Of a DNA stretch of 64,000 bases, positions 34,739 to 47,208 are shown in pieces. The translations under genes and the position numbers were made by a program. Every line of letters starts with the position of its first letter. Position 1 is the first letter of the stretch. Location of the stretch: contig NC_057319.1 in NCBI RefSeq assembly GCF_000687475.1, positions 1,302,001 through 1,366,000 on the forward strand, in the 5' to 3' direction. This DNA is from Ustilaginoidea virens (taxonomy: Eukaryota; Ascomycota; Sordariomycetes; Hypocreales; Clavicipitaceae). The notes beneath the pieces are model-generated. The model was given only the letters and a program-made list of their open reading frames with translations. It was not told the origin of the DNA and searched no databases.

Positions 34739-37592
34739 ATGGTGCGCCTCGGATCAGCCCTGCCGCTCCTGGCAGGAGCGTATTCTTTTGTCTCTGCCAC
34801 TACCATCCCAGGTGCCTTTATTTTCGAGTTTGAGGACAATCAGGTATGTCTGGATTCGGTCGCCCTGCACGATCAGGGGCCTGTTCTCTCCGTGCTTCCT
34901 CACCAAAACAATTAAGGGTAGGACATTTCTCGTGTAGTAGACATCCTGACAAAGCAACCAGGACAAAGCCCCCGTACTGGAGACTGTCAAGAAGCATGGC
35001 GAGCTGAGAATGAACCTTGATTTTGAGCTGTTCAAGGGCGTCTCTGTCCAACTCAATGATGCTCAGAATTCCGACGTCATTGTCGATAAAATCAGCTCTC
35101 TGCCCGCTGTCAAGAACGTGTGGCCGGTTTCCTTGCAAAGCTTACCCAAGACCGTGGTCCACTGGGCTGCAAATCCCCATGGCGAAAAGAGTCTCGTGTC
35201 CCGCGACAACTCGACCGCCGACACCTTCTCGCCCCATGTCATGACCCAAATCGACAAGCTCAGAGCCAAGGGATTCACTGGCAAAGGTGTTCATGTTGCC
35301 GTCATTGACACTGGTGTAAGTCGCGTCAGCCTGCCGCGGGCACTTCTTACATGCCGGTCGCAAAAAAAAAAAAAAAAAACCCCCCCCCCAAGACGCGGTA
35401 TTTTGAAGGCTGCAAAAAAGAAAGTGCCGAAGCTGACTTGCTCCGGCTAGATTGACTACAAGCATTCTGCTTTAGGAGGCTGTTTCGGAAAGGGCTGCTT
35501 GGTCACCAACGGCCATGACTTTGTTGGCGATGACTACACTGGCCGGACCACCCCGGTTCCTGATAATGACCCGATGGATTGCCAAGGACATGGCTCGCAC
35601 GTAGCTGGCATCATTGCCGCCAACGACGCCAAGCTGGGCTTCACTGGCGGTGCGCCTGGGGTCACCCTCGGAGCTTACCGAGTCTTTGGCTGCACAGGCT
35701 CCGTGTCGAGCGACATCCTCATTGCAGCGCTGAATCGCGCGCACGCGGACGGCGCCAACATCATCACCCTGTCTATTGGCGGGCCCAACGGGTGGGCGGA
35801 AAACGCCTGGGCCGTTGCGGCGAGCCGCATCGTCGCCAAGGGAGTCATCATCACAATGTCGGCCGGCAACGAGGGAGAATCGGGCATCTTCTACGCGAGC
35901 TCGGGCTCATCCGGCCGCGGCGTGGCCGCCATTGCCTCTTTCCAGAACGTGGTCAGCCCAACCCTGGTGTACTATGGAAACGCCACCGTGGACGAAGCGG
36001 AGTCCCGGGAGTTTGGGTTCGTCTACGGAAATCGCCAGGTTTTCAAGACGACCCTGCCAGTCTGGGCGTCGAGCCTCAACACCAGCGTCGCGGATGACTT
36101 GTGCGATCCCCTCCCGGCCAACACTCCCAATTTGAGCGAGTACATTGTGCTCGCGCGGGTTGGCGGGTGTTCAGCCATGTTCAAGGTGCTGAACGCGCTT
36201 GGCAAGGGAGCCAGATACGTGATGCTGTACAACAATGTCGACACCTTCCCCAGGGGCGCCCAGGTGCCTACATGGATCCCCGCTACCTTGAAGGGCGTTG
36301 GCGTTACCGAAAAGAAGACTGGCGAAGCATGGATCGAGAAGCTGAAGGCGGGCAGCAAGGTGACACTGACGCTGGGCTCGGTCTTGGACGACAAGCTCGG
36401 CGTCCAGGACGTCCCGAACCCCACGACCGGCGGCGCCGTATCGTACTACAGCACCTGGGGCCCGACCTGGCGGATGGAAGTCAAGCCCCAGTTCGGGGCG
36501 CCTGGCGGCCAGATCCTCTCCACCTACCCCAGGGCAAAAGGCAGCTACGCGGTCCTGAGCGGCACGTCCATGTCGTGTCCCATCACGGCAGCAATCTACG
36601 CTCTCGTCGGCCAAGCCCGAGGGACCCTCGACCCGGCCCTGCTGCAGAACCTGCTGGCCGCCAACGCGAACCCCCAGGTTTTCAACGACGCCGCGCGGTT
36701 CTACGACGCCCTGGCGCCCGTCCCCCAGCAGGGCGCCGGCATGGTCCAGGCCTACGACGCCGCGTTTGCCACCACCCTGCTCGAGCCATCCAGCCTGTCG
36801 TTCAACGAGACGGCCTTTGCGCCGCGGAGCAAGAGCTTCACCCTCACCAACCAGGGCGGCGGGGCGGTCACGTACGACATATCCTATGTGCCCGCGTTGA
36901 CAGCCTTCACCATGAAGCAAGGCGGCGGCGTGGTCAACACGTTCCCCGGGGACTTGTCCAAGGATTCCGCCACCATCAGGTTCAGCAAGGACAAGGTGAC
37001 GCTCGGCAAGGGCGAGAAGGTGACGGTCGAGGTGGAGGCGACGGCGCCGGCGCTCGACGCTAGCCGCCTGCCCGTCTGGTCGGGCTACGTGCGCGTCAAC
37101 GGCACGGATGGCACCTCTCTCTCCCTCCCGTACCAGGGCCTGGTCGGGTCTCTGCATGATCACGCGGTGCTGACAAGGAACGCGACGTGGATCGCCCAGG
37201 CAGGCGACGGGATGCTGTTCCCCGTTGCCGCCAACACCGTCTTCCACCTGCCGCGGCCGGGGTCCAACTCGACCAGCACCAACGGCACACAGCTGCCGAC
37301 GGTGGTGTTCGACAACGTGCTGGGCAGTCCGTCGATGCGATTCTACGTGGTGCCCGTCTCGAGCAACGGAACATGCCTCGGGCCGCTCGGCCAGATGGAG
37401 TCGTCCCCGCATCCGTGGAACCCGCGCGGCCGAGACGACGCGCCATGGGACGGCAAGCTGGACAACAACAAGTACGCTCCCGAGGGCACGTACAAGATTG
37501 TCGTCAAGGCGTTGAGGCTGTACGGCGACGAGAAGAGGAGGAAGGACTGGGACAAGAGCGTGACGCAACCTTTTGCCATTAAATACGTATAG
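34739..37592 (+). CDS. Secreted subtilisin-like serine protease with PA and C-terminal beta domains (Pr1C-like class)
   Basis: Three exons (34739-34843, 34962-35315, 35451-37592) give an 866-residue S8A subtilase. A signal peptide (residues 1-20) and an I9-type prodomain precede the catalytic domain. Asp151 lies in AVIDTG, His200 in GHGSHVAG, Asn293 in SAGNEG and Ser526 in SGTSMSCP. An insertion at about 340-450 (VLARVGGCSAMFKVLNALGK) fits a protease-associated domain. After about 590, LEPSSLSFNETAFAP starts the Fn3-like C-terminal domain seen in bacterial C5a-peptidase/Vpr-type enzymes and in the fungal Pr1C group. The active-site set is complete, so activity is expected. It probably degrades extracellular protein; a host role is only inferred. 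Intron 2 contains A17 followed by about ten C. Coding GC is high. Confidence 0.92.
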
Positions 37593-40531
37593 CTGTGGGG
37601 GGGGACGAAGACGATGATGAGATTGGTACGACGAGACGGCCTAACGAGGTGATGTGTGTTTTTCATATTCTCATGTATATACTGCAAGATTCGACAATGA
37701 AGACCCATAGCTTGGTCCTTTTCTTTTTCTATGTGCTTTTACGACTTGGACCGGACCCTGGCGTGGCTGGTTGCCGGTTGCCGTTGTGCTGTGCGTGTCC
37801 AACGGCCAAGAGATGGGCGGCATCCGGCAGACCCACAGCCCGGCTGGGGCCGGGGCGCAACAAGAAACTTTTTCCACCAACCAGGCGCTGTTTCGGCCGG
37901 TCCGTGGCCCCCCGCCGTCCCCCAATTACCGCATGCGGAAGGGGCCTGGCGTTTCTTTGTCCAGCCGAGTCGGCGCCGAGTCGGGAGGAAGGAGGATTTC
38001 CAACCCAACAAGCAAGCAAGCAAGTCCGCCGGGCGGGGATGATGAGCACGGGTGGCGTGATTGGAGCCAGGGGTGGCGCAACGCATCCAGAAGCCGAGGC
38101 AACGAACGGCAATGCGTCGCACCGCGTAGTAGCGAGGGTTCGACCTCTATTTCACGGACAGGGTCGTGTCGTGAACGGGGAGAGAGCTGTTTTTTTTTTT
38201 TTTTTTTGGGCGGGGGGAGAGGGGGGGCTAGGGAACTTCTTTTAAGCCGATGGTATCCGGGGACTCCACCGGCGGCGGCGGCTGAGGAATCGGGCAACCG
38301 GTGAAACGCGCGAGGGTGGGCCGGGGCCACGCGGTGGTTGTTTTTTTTTTTTTTACATGTCTTGAAGCGGGGGGTGGCATTGCTGCACGGTTGGTTAGAA
38401 AGGGCCAGGCTGCTTCATGTTGCTTGCTGCCGCTTGCTGCTTGCTGCCGCTTGCTGCCGCTTGAGAGAGGATGTTTGCAGCGTGTCGGTTTCGGAGCACA
38501 GCTGCCGTGCACTACATAGGTAGGTACTTGGCGTTTGGCAAGTTGGCTCCCCCACGCAAGGATGGATGAACACCCGGGTTCGGGTTACCAGGGCAGAAAA
38601 GAAAAAAAACTCTTTTTTTTCCAAGACATGCAATGAAAAAAAAAACAAGCTCTTTGGCCGAGCTTCCCAGCAAGGAAGCAGGGCCGCGTTGCGCCGCCTC
38701 GGCATGAACCGAGCTGGTGTTGGAGGAGGAGACCCTGCTGGGTCCGCGGTCGGAGCGCAGACGGCGGGTGACCCGGGTCCTCTTTTTCGCCCCTCGCGCG
38801 GCGCAGGAGCAGACGGGTGGCGCTGCAGGATGAAGGGTATCGTGTACGTAAAAAGCAATATATTTGCTGAAAATAGAGCGCGTCGCGTGTGTCCAAGCGC
38901 GCGGTGCTCCGACGCCGATGGCCGATGGCCGATGGCTCGCAGCATGTGCTGCCGGCATGGAGATGCGATTGGAGTTGTGAACCCTATTTGACGCGCTGCC
39001 GGCGAATCGTTTCGCTCGGCGCTGGTCAAAGTAAAGTGACGCCGTGGGAACCGTCTGGTCAAATGGAACCGTGGGGCGAAGTCGTCTGGTGGGGGCCTGG
39101 CGTTGTGCTGGGCCGCTTACGGGGCTGTTTGGTTGGCTGGCAATGCGCTATAAAAAAAACCGAGCGAGAGAGAGAGAGCCGTCCGTATCCGCTGCGGCCG
39201 GCTTGAACAGAGACGGAGCAAGACTCGCCTCGCCGGCAGTGGTGCAGCAGCTGTCAAAGCAAGACAGCAAGACGTGGGATGTCCTCGAGAAGGGTAGGGT
39301 GGATTGAAGTGGCGGAACAAGACACAAAGGCGCCGGTTCAAACGTGCCAAAGTAGGGGCGGCCGGGTCCGACATCGGAACGTTGGTGCTGCCCATTGCTC
39401 ATTGCTCATTGCTCATTGCTCATGGCGTCGGCGGTCCAAGGCTTCTTTGCCATGAGCAGATGCAATCGAGAAGCGCCACGGACCTAGTCATCATAGGGCT
39501 AGCCGCTCCGTAGTCCGGCGCGCCGGACGCCCTGCGCCTTTCGTTGACATGCTTAGCAATGTTGGCCAGAAACAGAGACGACATGATCGACATGATCAGA
39601 TCAAGTCCGGAAAGGGATGGATGCCAGCATCGGCAATCTGGCCCCAGCCCACATCCTGCCTAGTGCCCCTCTCTACTGGCGAGTCTCGTCAGAGGCTCGA
39701 CCGACATGGCCCAGCGAGACAAGGCCATTATGAACAAGGTTGGACAACAAGGTTCAAGTCAAAGGGCGCTGCCATCACGAATCGACAGGGCTCCCGTCAC
39801 GCCACCGACAACAACGACGACGACGACGACGACGACGACGCATCCCAGCCATGCAAGTCGCATCGCACCGCATCGTTGGTGACACGACAACCAACCCGAC
39901 GCGGTTGCCAGTCACATGGTCGTGTGCAGTTGGATCCGGAGCAAAAATTGATTGATTTGGAAAGAGCGAGCCCGGCCCTCTTTGCAATACAACCAACAAC
40001 CCCTTTGCTCTCTCCCAGCCGATCCTAGCCAATGCCCATGGTTTCACGGCCGGAAGTACCCTGTGCTCCGGACTGGCTGCTGCGGCAAGTACCTTACGTA
40101 CCTTGAGTAGATGCTGCTGGCAACTGGGTGCAACCAGGCGTCATCAATATGAAAAAGAACAAAAATGATCAAACATCAAGACAGCGGCCGCCAGCGTACC
40201 GTTGCGTAGTACTCCGTATCCCGTACATGCTCCATTAGGGTATGTACCTCTGCGTATGTAGGTGTTGTGCACCTGCCGGCAAGGGAGAGCGGCAGCGCGG
40301 CAGCGCCTTGCCTCCAAAGTCAACCCGTGCGAGAAAAAAAAAATCCAGTCCCGTTGCGCGCCACTTGTGAAACGGCTGCTGAGAAAGAACGACGGTCCAG
40401 ATCGCACGCCCTCTGGTTGACGGCGGAACCGCTTCAAGTCGGCCCTTTGGGCAAGTTCTTCCGAGTCATTCGTCCGCTGCTGGATCCACAGCGGTTGGAT
40501 TTGTCATTTGGCGAAAAAGTTGTTTCGCTGG

Positions 40532-40572
<41 letters not shown>

Positions 40573-41854
40573 GAGTTTGACGTCTTAGGAGTGGTATTAC
40601 TATTGTGTGGGCTCCGCTCGGTAGCCGATGTACGGAGTACCGTGCGTGTACTCCGTGCTTGCCTTGACGAGTCCAGCTAGGCCTGATCCGTTGACCGGCA
40701 GCGTTGCAATGGACCTGCATGAGTTTCGACTGCTAGAAGACCCAGAAAATAATAAATAAAAATAAAAATGAAAATGAAGAGGAAGAAAAAAAGGAAAAAA
40801 AGAAAGAAACCCCCACCACATGCATGGCACAAAACTCGCTCAGGAACCTGAAGCTGCTGCTCCACACCCGACCAAGAGGTGTCTACCGAGTACCGGGTTT
40901 TGGGCACAGGCTAGACGACCTTGGGCCTTGCACAGCATCTCCAATCCTGGCCCGGTCTGCGGAGCATAACCCACGCCCTTTGAGTCCAGGATCATAAATG
41001 ACACATTGGATTTCACTAGGCGGTGGGTCCTGCCGGCAGTGATGTGATGCGCCGCGCCGCCGACCCAAGTCAAGGGGCCAAGGCTTGCACGTCAAGTCTT
41101 GCATGTCCACACTGCTACACCAGACACCAGACGCCAGACACTACCTACATACGGAGTACCCTCTACACACGGTAATGCTCGTACCCGGGACGTATATAAC
41201 GAGTCTGGTCGGCACCTGCCCAAACCTCTCTCTCTCGGATGCCTCCTTCCCGAGTTTGCCTCAATTGCTCTTGATTGCATTGATTTCTCTCTGCAGTTCC
41301 ATACCGCTGTATATCGTGCTTGGAGATATCAGTACAACGACGCTTGTTCTCTCGCAATTTACACCATCAGCAACCAGCGGCAATCACAGCAACTGCCTCC
41401 ATCGTCCAAGACGGATCAAACCTTTGCAGAATCGCCGCGTCCTGCCTCTGCAAGGTAGCATCGACCGCCACACGATTTTCTTCTTCTTCTTCTCCCCCCC
41501 CTTCCCCAATACTTTTAGGCTGGCCCGACAGCGTGGCCCACCGCAAGCTCGACACCATCAGGGTTCTTGCGTTGACCATTGCGACACCTTGAATCAACCC
41601 AGTTGCGTCGAGCATTCCTCAACCCCCCGAGTCCTGTTCGAGTACTCCCTGGCGGTGTCGCCGATTTACCCATTCGAGCGTCAATGTAATCTGTCTCCTG
41701 TTCGCCCGGACAACTTGGCAAGGGGCCACTGATGTGGACCAAGGCCCGACATCGGGGCGCAAACATTCAATCGCGGCAAGAACAAGAATAAGCTGCGCGG
41801 GGGAAACGAAACCAAGAGAAATAAAACAGCAAAGCAAACCAGAATCCAGTCATC
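37593..41854. other. Long intergenic region with simple repeats
   Basis: A 4.3-kb spacer with no supportable gene despite many overlapping frames. It contains GCTTGCTGCC repeats at 38419-38462, ATTGCTC repeats at 39396-39424, a (CGA)n run at 39812-39840, and A34 at 40537-40570. TACGGAGTAC-type motifs lie at 40210, 40631 and 41150. The segment after about 41190 (TATATAA at 41193) is probably promoter and long leader of the arrestin gene. Confidence 0.55.
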
Positions 41855-43387
41855 ATGCCCCATTTCGTCGCCAGCCTCCTCCGCTCTTCTTCGGGCAACA
41901 TCTCCTACATCAAAAAGACGGCCATTTCGCGATCCTCCCGCAGCCGCTCGCGCCATGACTCCCGCCACAACTCCGTCTCACCAAGCCCTTACGCCTCCGA
42001 CTCGGAAGATCACCACCACCACCACAAGCATGAAAGCCGCTCCGTCAAGATGCCCGACCTGGCCGACTCGTCCAAGAAGCACCGCGTCCTGTCCCTGCCC
42101 TTTGGTCGATCCAAGCACGACGGCCATGCCGGTGCTTCGCACGCACCTGCCAGTGCCCCTGCTTCCATGGACTGGAGCATAGAAAGCCCCCCGGTCGTCT
42201 TTTATGGAACCCCCGAGGAGAGCACCGGTGCTCTGCTTTCAGGCCTCTTGTACATCCACGTCCATGACGACGTCATCCAAGTCGACAGTTTCACCGCCAC
42301 CTTGAGCATGCACGTCACCCAGAAGCGCCCGTTCCAGAACCACTGCGCCGAGTGTCAGACCAAGGTCACGGAGCTCAAGAGCTGGCAGTTCCTGGGCCAG
42401 CACACTCGCCTGCGACGCGGGACGCACCAGTTTCCCTTTTCCGCCTTGCTCGCCGGCGACTTGCCCACTTCAGCCAGCACGCCCGTCGTCTCCATCTCGT
42501 ACCACTTCAAGGCCGAAGCCATCTCTGCGCCCTCTTCTTCACCCGAGACGTCCTCTTTCCCTCCCCTCAAGCTCCAACGCACTCTCGACGTCAAGCGCTC
42601 CTTGCCGGAGCCGTTGTATCCTCACCATTCGGTCCGCGTCTTTCCCCCAACCAACATCAAGGCCAGTGCCCACTACATTCCAGTCATCCGCCCTTCCGGG
42701 AACAACAAGGTCACCATGAAGCTGGACGGCCTGCTGACACCCAACGAAAAGGTCAAGACTGTTGACCTGTGGAAGCTCAAGAAGGTGGCCTGGAAGCTCG
42801 AAGAGACCATCAAGACCGTCGCCCCGGCTTGCCCCAGGCACGCCAGCGGCGGCTCTCAGGACCAGCAGCCTAGACGCGCCGCCGCTGAGCGCACCGAGAC
42901 GCGTATCCTGGCCGAGAAGCAGATGCACGAGGGTTGGAAATCGGACTACTCGGGCAACGACGGCACCGTCGAATTTGAGTTTGACTATTCCCTCGCCCAA
43001 CTCAGGACGGCGAGGAATGCCAGGGATGCCAAGTACGCGTGCGACTTGAGGACGGACGACGGCACCGAAGTCTCCCATGCCTTGCAGATTGAGCTCATTG
43101 TCTCCAAGGAGTTTGCGCCCGAGGGCAAACCGCATCTTGCTGCCCAGACGGGAACGGGTCGCATTCTCCGCATGCATTTTGCCGTCAACCTGACCGAGTA
43201 TCCTGGCATGGGCGTCAGCTGGGATAACGAGGCGCCTCCCGTCTATCAGGATGTTCCTCCCAGCCCGCCGGGGTACCCGTGCGAACCGCCCATTGAGTAC
43301 GAAGATTTGGAGGAGTTGGATGCGCTACGGCAGGGGTCGAGGTCGGAACCTGGCTCACGGCGGCCCTCTGCTTCCGGGCATTCTTGA
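41855..43387 (+). CDS. Arrestin-related trafficking adaptor (Ldb19/Art1-like)
   Basis: A single-exon gene of 510 residues with an LDB19-type arrestin N-terminal domain. Such adaptors recruit the Rsp5/NEDD4 ubiquitin ligase to plasma-membrane transporters and so trigger endocytosis, often in response to nutrients. The N-terminus is Ser/Arg/His-rich. The arrestin fold runs from about 105 (ESPPVVFYGTPEESTGALLS) through FQNHCAECQTKVTELKSW and LRRGTHQFPFSALLAGDLPT to about 450. A PPVY motif at 461-464 is the expected Rsp5-binding site, followed by further proline-tyrosine words in the tail (PPSPPGYP, PPIEYEDLEEL). Family identity rests on these segments; the cargo cannot be told. The gene is followed within 20 bp by a run of 33 T. 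Confidence 0.85.
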   Translation: MPHFVASLLRSSSGNISYIKKTAISRSSRSRSRHDSRHNSVSPSPYASDSEDHHHHHKHESRSVKMPDLADSSKKHRVLSLPFGRSKHDGHAGASHAPASAPASMDWSIESPPVVFYGTPEESTGALLSGLLYIHVHDDVIQVDSFTATLSMHVTQKRPFQNHCAECQTKVTELKSWQFLGQHTRLRRGTHQFPFSALLAGDLPTSASTPVVSISYHFKAEAISAPSSSPETSSFPPLKLQRTLDVKRSLPEPLYPHHSVRVFPPTNIKASAHYIPVIRPSGNNKVTMKLDGLLTPNEKVKTVDLWKLKKVAWKLEETIKTVAPACPRHASGGSQDQQPRRAAAERTETRILAEKQMHEGWKSDYSGNDGTVEFEFDYSLAQLRTARNARDAKYACDLRTDDGTEVSHALQIELIVSKEFAPEGKPHLAAQTGTGRILRMHFAVNLTEYPGMGVSWDNEAPPVYQDVPPSPPGYPCEPPIEYEDLEELDALRQGSRSEPGSRRPSASGHS

Positions 43388-43403
43388 TGTGGAGGATGGC
43401 GGT

Positions 43404-43438
<35 letters not shown>

Positions 43439-45488
43439 GTCCCTTCCTTGTTCACTTTCATCTCCCTGTTATTTTTTTTTTCCTTTTGTATTTCCTTTTT
43501 TTTTTCAGCATTAATCATGGCAGTGGGATGGATATACCAAGCGATCGCGGCATTCGACTCTACCATTTCTGTCTTTTTACTATTTGCTTTTTAGTTTTGG
43601 GGCGTTTGAGCGTGCTTTTACGCTATAGGAACCGGTAATGGGTAACGGCTGGATGGGTCACAGTACACCAGAGAGGAGGTTGATGCAGGCCATGCATGGC
43701 ATTACATACTCGGGTAGTTGGCAATATGGTCCAGAAATAACACAAGAATCATACAATAGTTAAAAATCGCGAGCCCAGCTTTGCCAGTAGACGACAGCCC
43801 GACAAGTTTCCCTGTCAATGCCGACGGCACGACGAAGCTGACATTGTCAGACTGACGGCGGCCTGCATTAATCAATATTGACGCTCCACGCAGAGGCTTG
43901 AATAGCTCGTCGGGGCCGTTGGCTGACGGTGTGCCTGTAAGCTGTATTCCGTGTGGCGTAAAGTGTGTAAAACGCGGTTTCTTATAAGAATTACATGTTG
44001 ATGCCAGGACCCTGGAGTCTGCCTCGTCCGCGACAAGGCCGAGTGCAAAGCACACAAGGGCACACACACAAAGGCACACAAGGGGAAAGCAAATGCGCCC
44101 GTCACCCAAGGGGAGTTGGGTCAGAGAAGTCTGCAGTACATAGCAGCTCGTGGGATCCACGTGTCAGCCGCCGCCAGCTGGGCCGTGGCGTGGCGGTGGG
44201 GCTGATGCAGCGCGCTTACCGCAGAGGCCTGCCTGGCTTGAAGAAATTGACATCTTGACCAGACCAGACCAGACCAGACCAGACCAGACCAGACACTACT
44301 CCGTACTCGGTAGCGGCAAAGCGCCGCGCAAAGCCACAGCCGTCCCATGCCCAGGCCCGTCGGGTCCAGCTGCAGCCAGGAGGAGCTCCTTCCGTTGCTG
44401 ATAAACCTCCGCCCCCGCCCACCTCTTGCTCCCAAGTCCCAAGTCCCAAGTCAAGAGGTGGGAAATTCTGCGTCGTTTCCGCTCGCCATCCCCTCCCCCC
44501 GTCTTTACTGCGTGACAACTCATTGTCGGTTTCCATCCTAAAAGATGGACCAAGAGGGATCCCATCCCAGTCTTGGCATCGCTCTCCATCGAGTTGACGA
44601 CTCGGTCGGGTGTTACAGTAGTAATTGCCGCCATGGATCCGAATGACTAATTCCTCTGCTCCGTGGATACTCTCCGAATCAGGAATCAGGCTGCCACCGC
44701 GGAGCCTGACGTGGGCCTTTTCCCAGCCTTCATCAGCGTGCCGCGTCCCGACGTGGGCCGTTTGGCGTTCAAAGGGTTTTCCCCAATCCAGATACTCAGC
44801 CGGACAGCCCGGTGGTGCCTGGCAGTCTGGGTCCTGGCAGTCTGGGTCCTGGGACCGGCCAAGTGGTGTGGGTGTGGAATGGGTTCCGGAATCGAAACGT
44901 CGCTCCTCTCCACTCCACCTGGATGCAGGAGGGCACGACTCCACCACAATGTTGCTTACCTTCTTCAATAGGAGAGGCAGATACATAGCGCCAAATCCCC
45001 GGGCACCAAGCCGTTGCTTGATTTGGCGACGGAGCTCAGAAGACTGACATGGCCCGAGGTGACCCGGTCTGATCAAGGCCCCAGCAGGCCCAGCTTGTTA
45101 TCAGTCTGCATGCCGCTGTTTTGCTGACTTGCGCCCGCTCGCCTCGGCCCAGATGTTCAAGCCCACACGCATTAGTATGTTGCCAAGTTAGTTCGGTCCG
45201 CCAGGAATTAGCCCGTGAGACGAGGGCGGGAGCAAAGTCGATGCCGTAAGGGACCCTGACCCGCCGTCTTGCAGGCTCTGCTTTTCTGGTTTCCGACTGA
45301 AAGGTTTCCGACTGGACGCTTCAACGGCAAAGTCATGACTATCATAGACGGAGGTACGCAGCGCGTCATATATCCTAGGTCCCCCGCCCCAGCGACGGCC
45401 TTTGCACGCGATCAGCCCTGTCGTATTTGCGCGAGCTACATGTCACACTTTCGCACGCAGCGCTGGGACCGTTGACGGCGTTCGCCTC
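43388..45488. other. Intergenic region with T33 and (AGACC)n repeats
   Basis: A 2.1-kb spacer. T33 occupies 43405-43437. A pentamer AGACC is repeated about seven times at 44257-44294, directly before a TACTCCGTAC motif (44298-44307). CAGTCTGGGTCCTGG is duplicated near 44823-44852. A 286-codon minus-strand frame here has no domain and is not called. Confidence 0.55.
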
Positions 45489-47208
45489 ATGCAATCGTTT
45501 TTGTGCTTGATGCTGGCCTGCGGCGCCAGCATCGCAGCCCAAGAAACAGCTTCGACAGCATCGCCCTCCTTCCTTGCAGACGTCGTGTCCAAACTTCCAG
45601 CATGTGCAGTATGTCCTGCACACTCCCCCACCCCTCCTCTCCTCTGGGCATCTCGTTGTCACTTCATGTGTTGACTGGCCTCCTGACAGGTAGATTGCTT
45701 TGGTAAATTATCCAAGCCGACAGCATGCCTCCCGACGGACAAAGCCTGTCTATGTGCCGACAAGGACATGTTGGCGAGTGTTGCTGCTTGTGTACTCGAG
45801 GATTGCACAGCCAAAGAATCTATTCGTACGTATTGCATGCAACCCATTGCGCCTCGGCAGAAATAGCCCTCCTCGGCGCGGGTGGCCGCCCTCCCTCTAG
45901 TCGGTACCCCCTTTCGAGCTAAGTCTTGTTGTCGATGTACAGTGGCCAAGAAGACTGTGGCAGAAGGCTGCAACGAGCCGGTCAGGGACAAGAACAAAAC
46001 CTACATGACCATTTCGGACACGTTTGGCATCATTTCCGGGCTCGTCGTTATCCAAAGATTTGCGTTCAAGCTCTGGGCCAAGCAAGACTTTGGCTTGGAT
46101 GACTGGTTCGCCTTGGCCACCATCGTCACCGGGGCCCCCTCAACCGTCATCAACACCTATGGGGTGGGAGCCAACGGCATCGGTCGCGACGTCTGGACCC
46201 TAGAGCTTGACCAAATCTCGAAATTCGGCAAGTACTTCTTCATCATGGAAATCCTGTACTTTGTGCAGATCGCTCTGGTCAAGCTGGCGCTGCTGTTCTT
46301 CTTCCTGCGCATCTTCCCGGCCCGAAACGTCCGACGACTTCTGTGGGGAACGGTAGTTTTCACAATCGCCTACGCGCTTGTCTTTGCCTTGGTCGGCATC
46401 TTCACCTGCTCGCCCGTCTCCTATCTTTGGACCAGATGGGATCAGGAGCACGACGGAACCTGCCTCGACATCAACGCCATTGTCTTGTCAAACGCGGTGA
46501 TTGGCATCGCAATAGACTGCTGGATCTTGGCCATTCCGATGTGGCAGCTCAACGGTCTCAATATGCAGTGGAGGCAGAAGCTGAGCGTGGCTGCCATGTT
46601 TTTGCTGGGCACCTTGTAAGCTTTCTCACCCTCCTTCCCCCCCCCCCCCCCCCCCCCCTCCTCTTTTCTTGCACAAACCCCCAGCTTTCGCTCAGCCTCT
46701 CCAAAAGGGGGAGCGGGTTGTTGGCGCGCGCACGACTGACAGGTTTGTTGGGGGTTTGGGGTATAGTGTCACGGTGGTGAGCATGTTGAGGCTTCAGTCG
46801 CTTGTGCGCTTTGGCTACGATTCCATCAACCCGACATGGGACTTTTTCGACGTATCGGTGTGGTCATGCATCGAAGTCAACGTGGGCATTTGGTGCGTTT
46901 GCATGCCGTCGCTGAGACTCCTTCTGGTGCGTCTATGCCCGTCCTGGAGGGGCTCGTCCGCGCGCAGCTACACGAGGTACGGGAGCAGCGTCAACCAAGG
47001 GGACAAGAGCCATCAAAACAAGTCGCTGGGCCCCAGTGCCACCGCAACGTCTCACTTTGATCGCGTCCATGGCCGGTTGAGCGGGGGCATCAAGGGCAAC
47101 CAGATATGCTACCAGAAATCGTACAAGGTGGAAGTTTCGGATGCGGATGAAATGGCTCTGGTGTCTGTCGGCGGCAACGAGTCGCGAACGGGTAGCAAGC
47201 GGCGGTAG
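45489..47208 (+). CDS. CFEM-domain seven-transmembrane receptor (Pth11-like GPCR)
   Basis: Four exons (45489-45608, 45690-45825, 45943-46615, 46767-47208) give 456 residues. A signal peptide (MQSFLCLMLACGASIAA) precedes a CFEM domain with the eight expected cysteines, split over three exons (LPACA, VDCFGKL, TACLPTDKACLCADKD, VAACVLEDC, AEGCNEPV). Seven hydrophobic helices follow: FGIISGLVVIQRFAF, DWFALATIVTGAPSTVI, ILYFVQIALVKLALLFFFLR, TVVFTIAYALVFALVGIF, VLSNAVIGIAIDCWILAIP, LSVAAMFLLGTLFVTVVSML and VNVGIWCVCMPSLRLLLV. This is the Pth11-related class, which senses surfaces or ligands in Pezizomycotina. The ligand is unknown. Intron 3 contains about 21 C. The cytoplasmic tail is Ser/Lys-rich and the end is clear at 47208. 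Confidence 0.9.

Noticed and set aside
36171..37568. A 465-codon antisense frame over the subtilisin
   Set aside because: A GC-driven shadow of a gene with a complete catalytic triad on the plus strand.
44216..45076. A 286-codon open frame on the minus strand between the arrestin and receptor genes
   Set aside because: No recognisable domain. It runs through the (AGACC)n repeat and a duplicated CAGTCTGGGTCCTGG segment, and its composition is that of the spacer.
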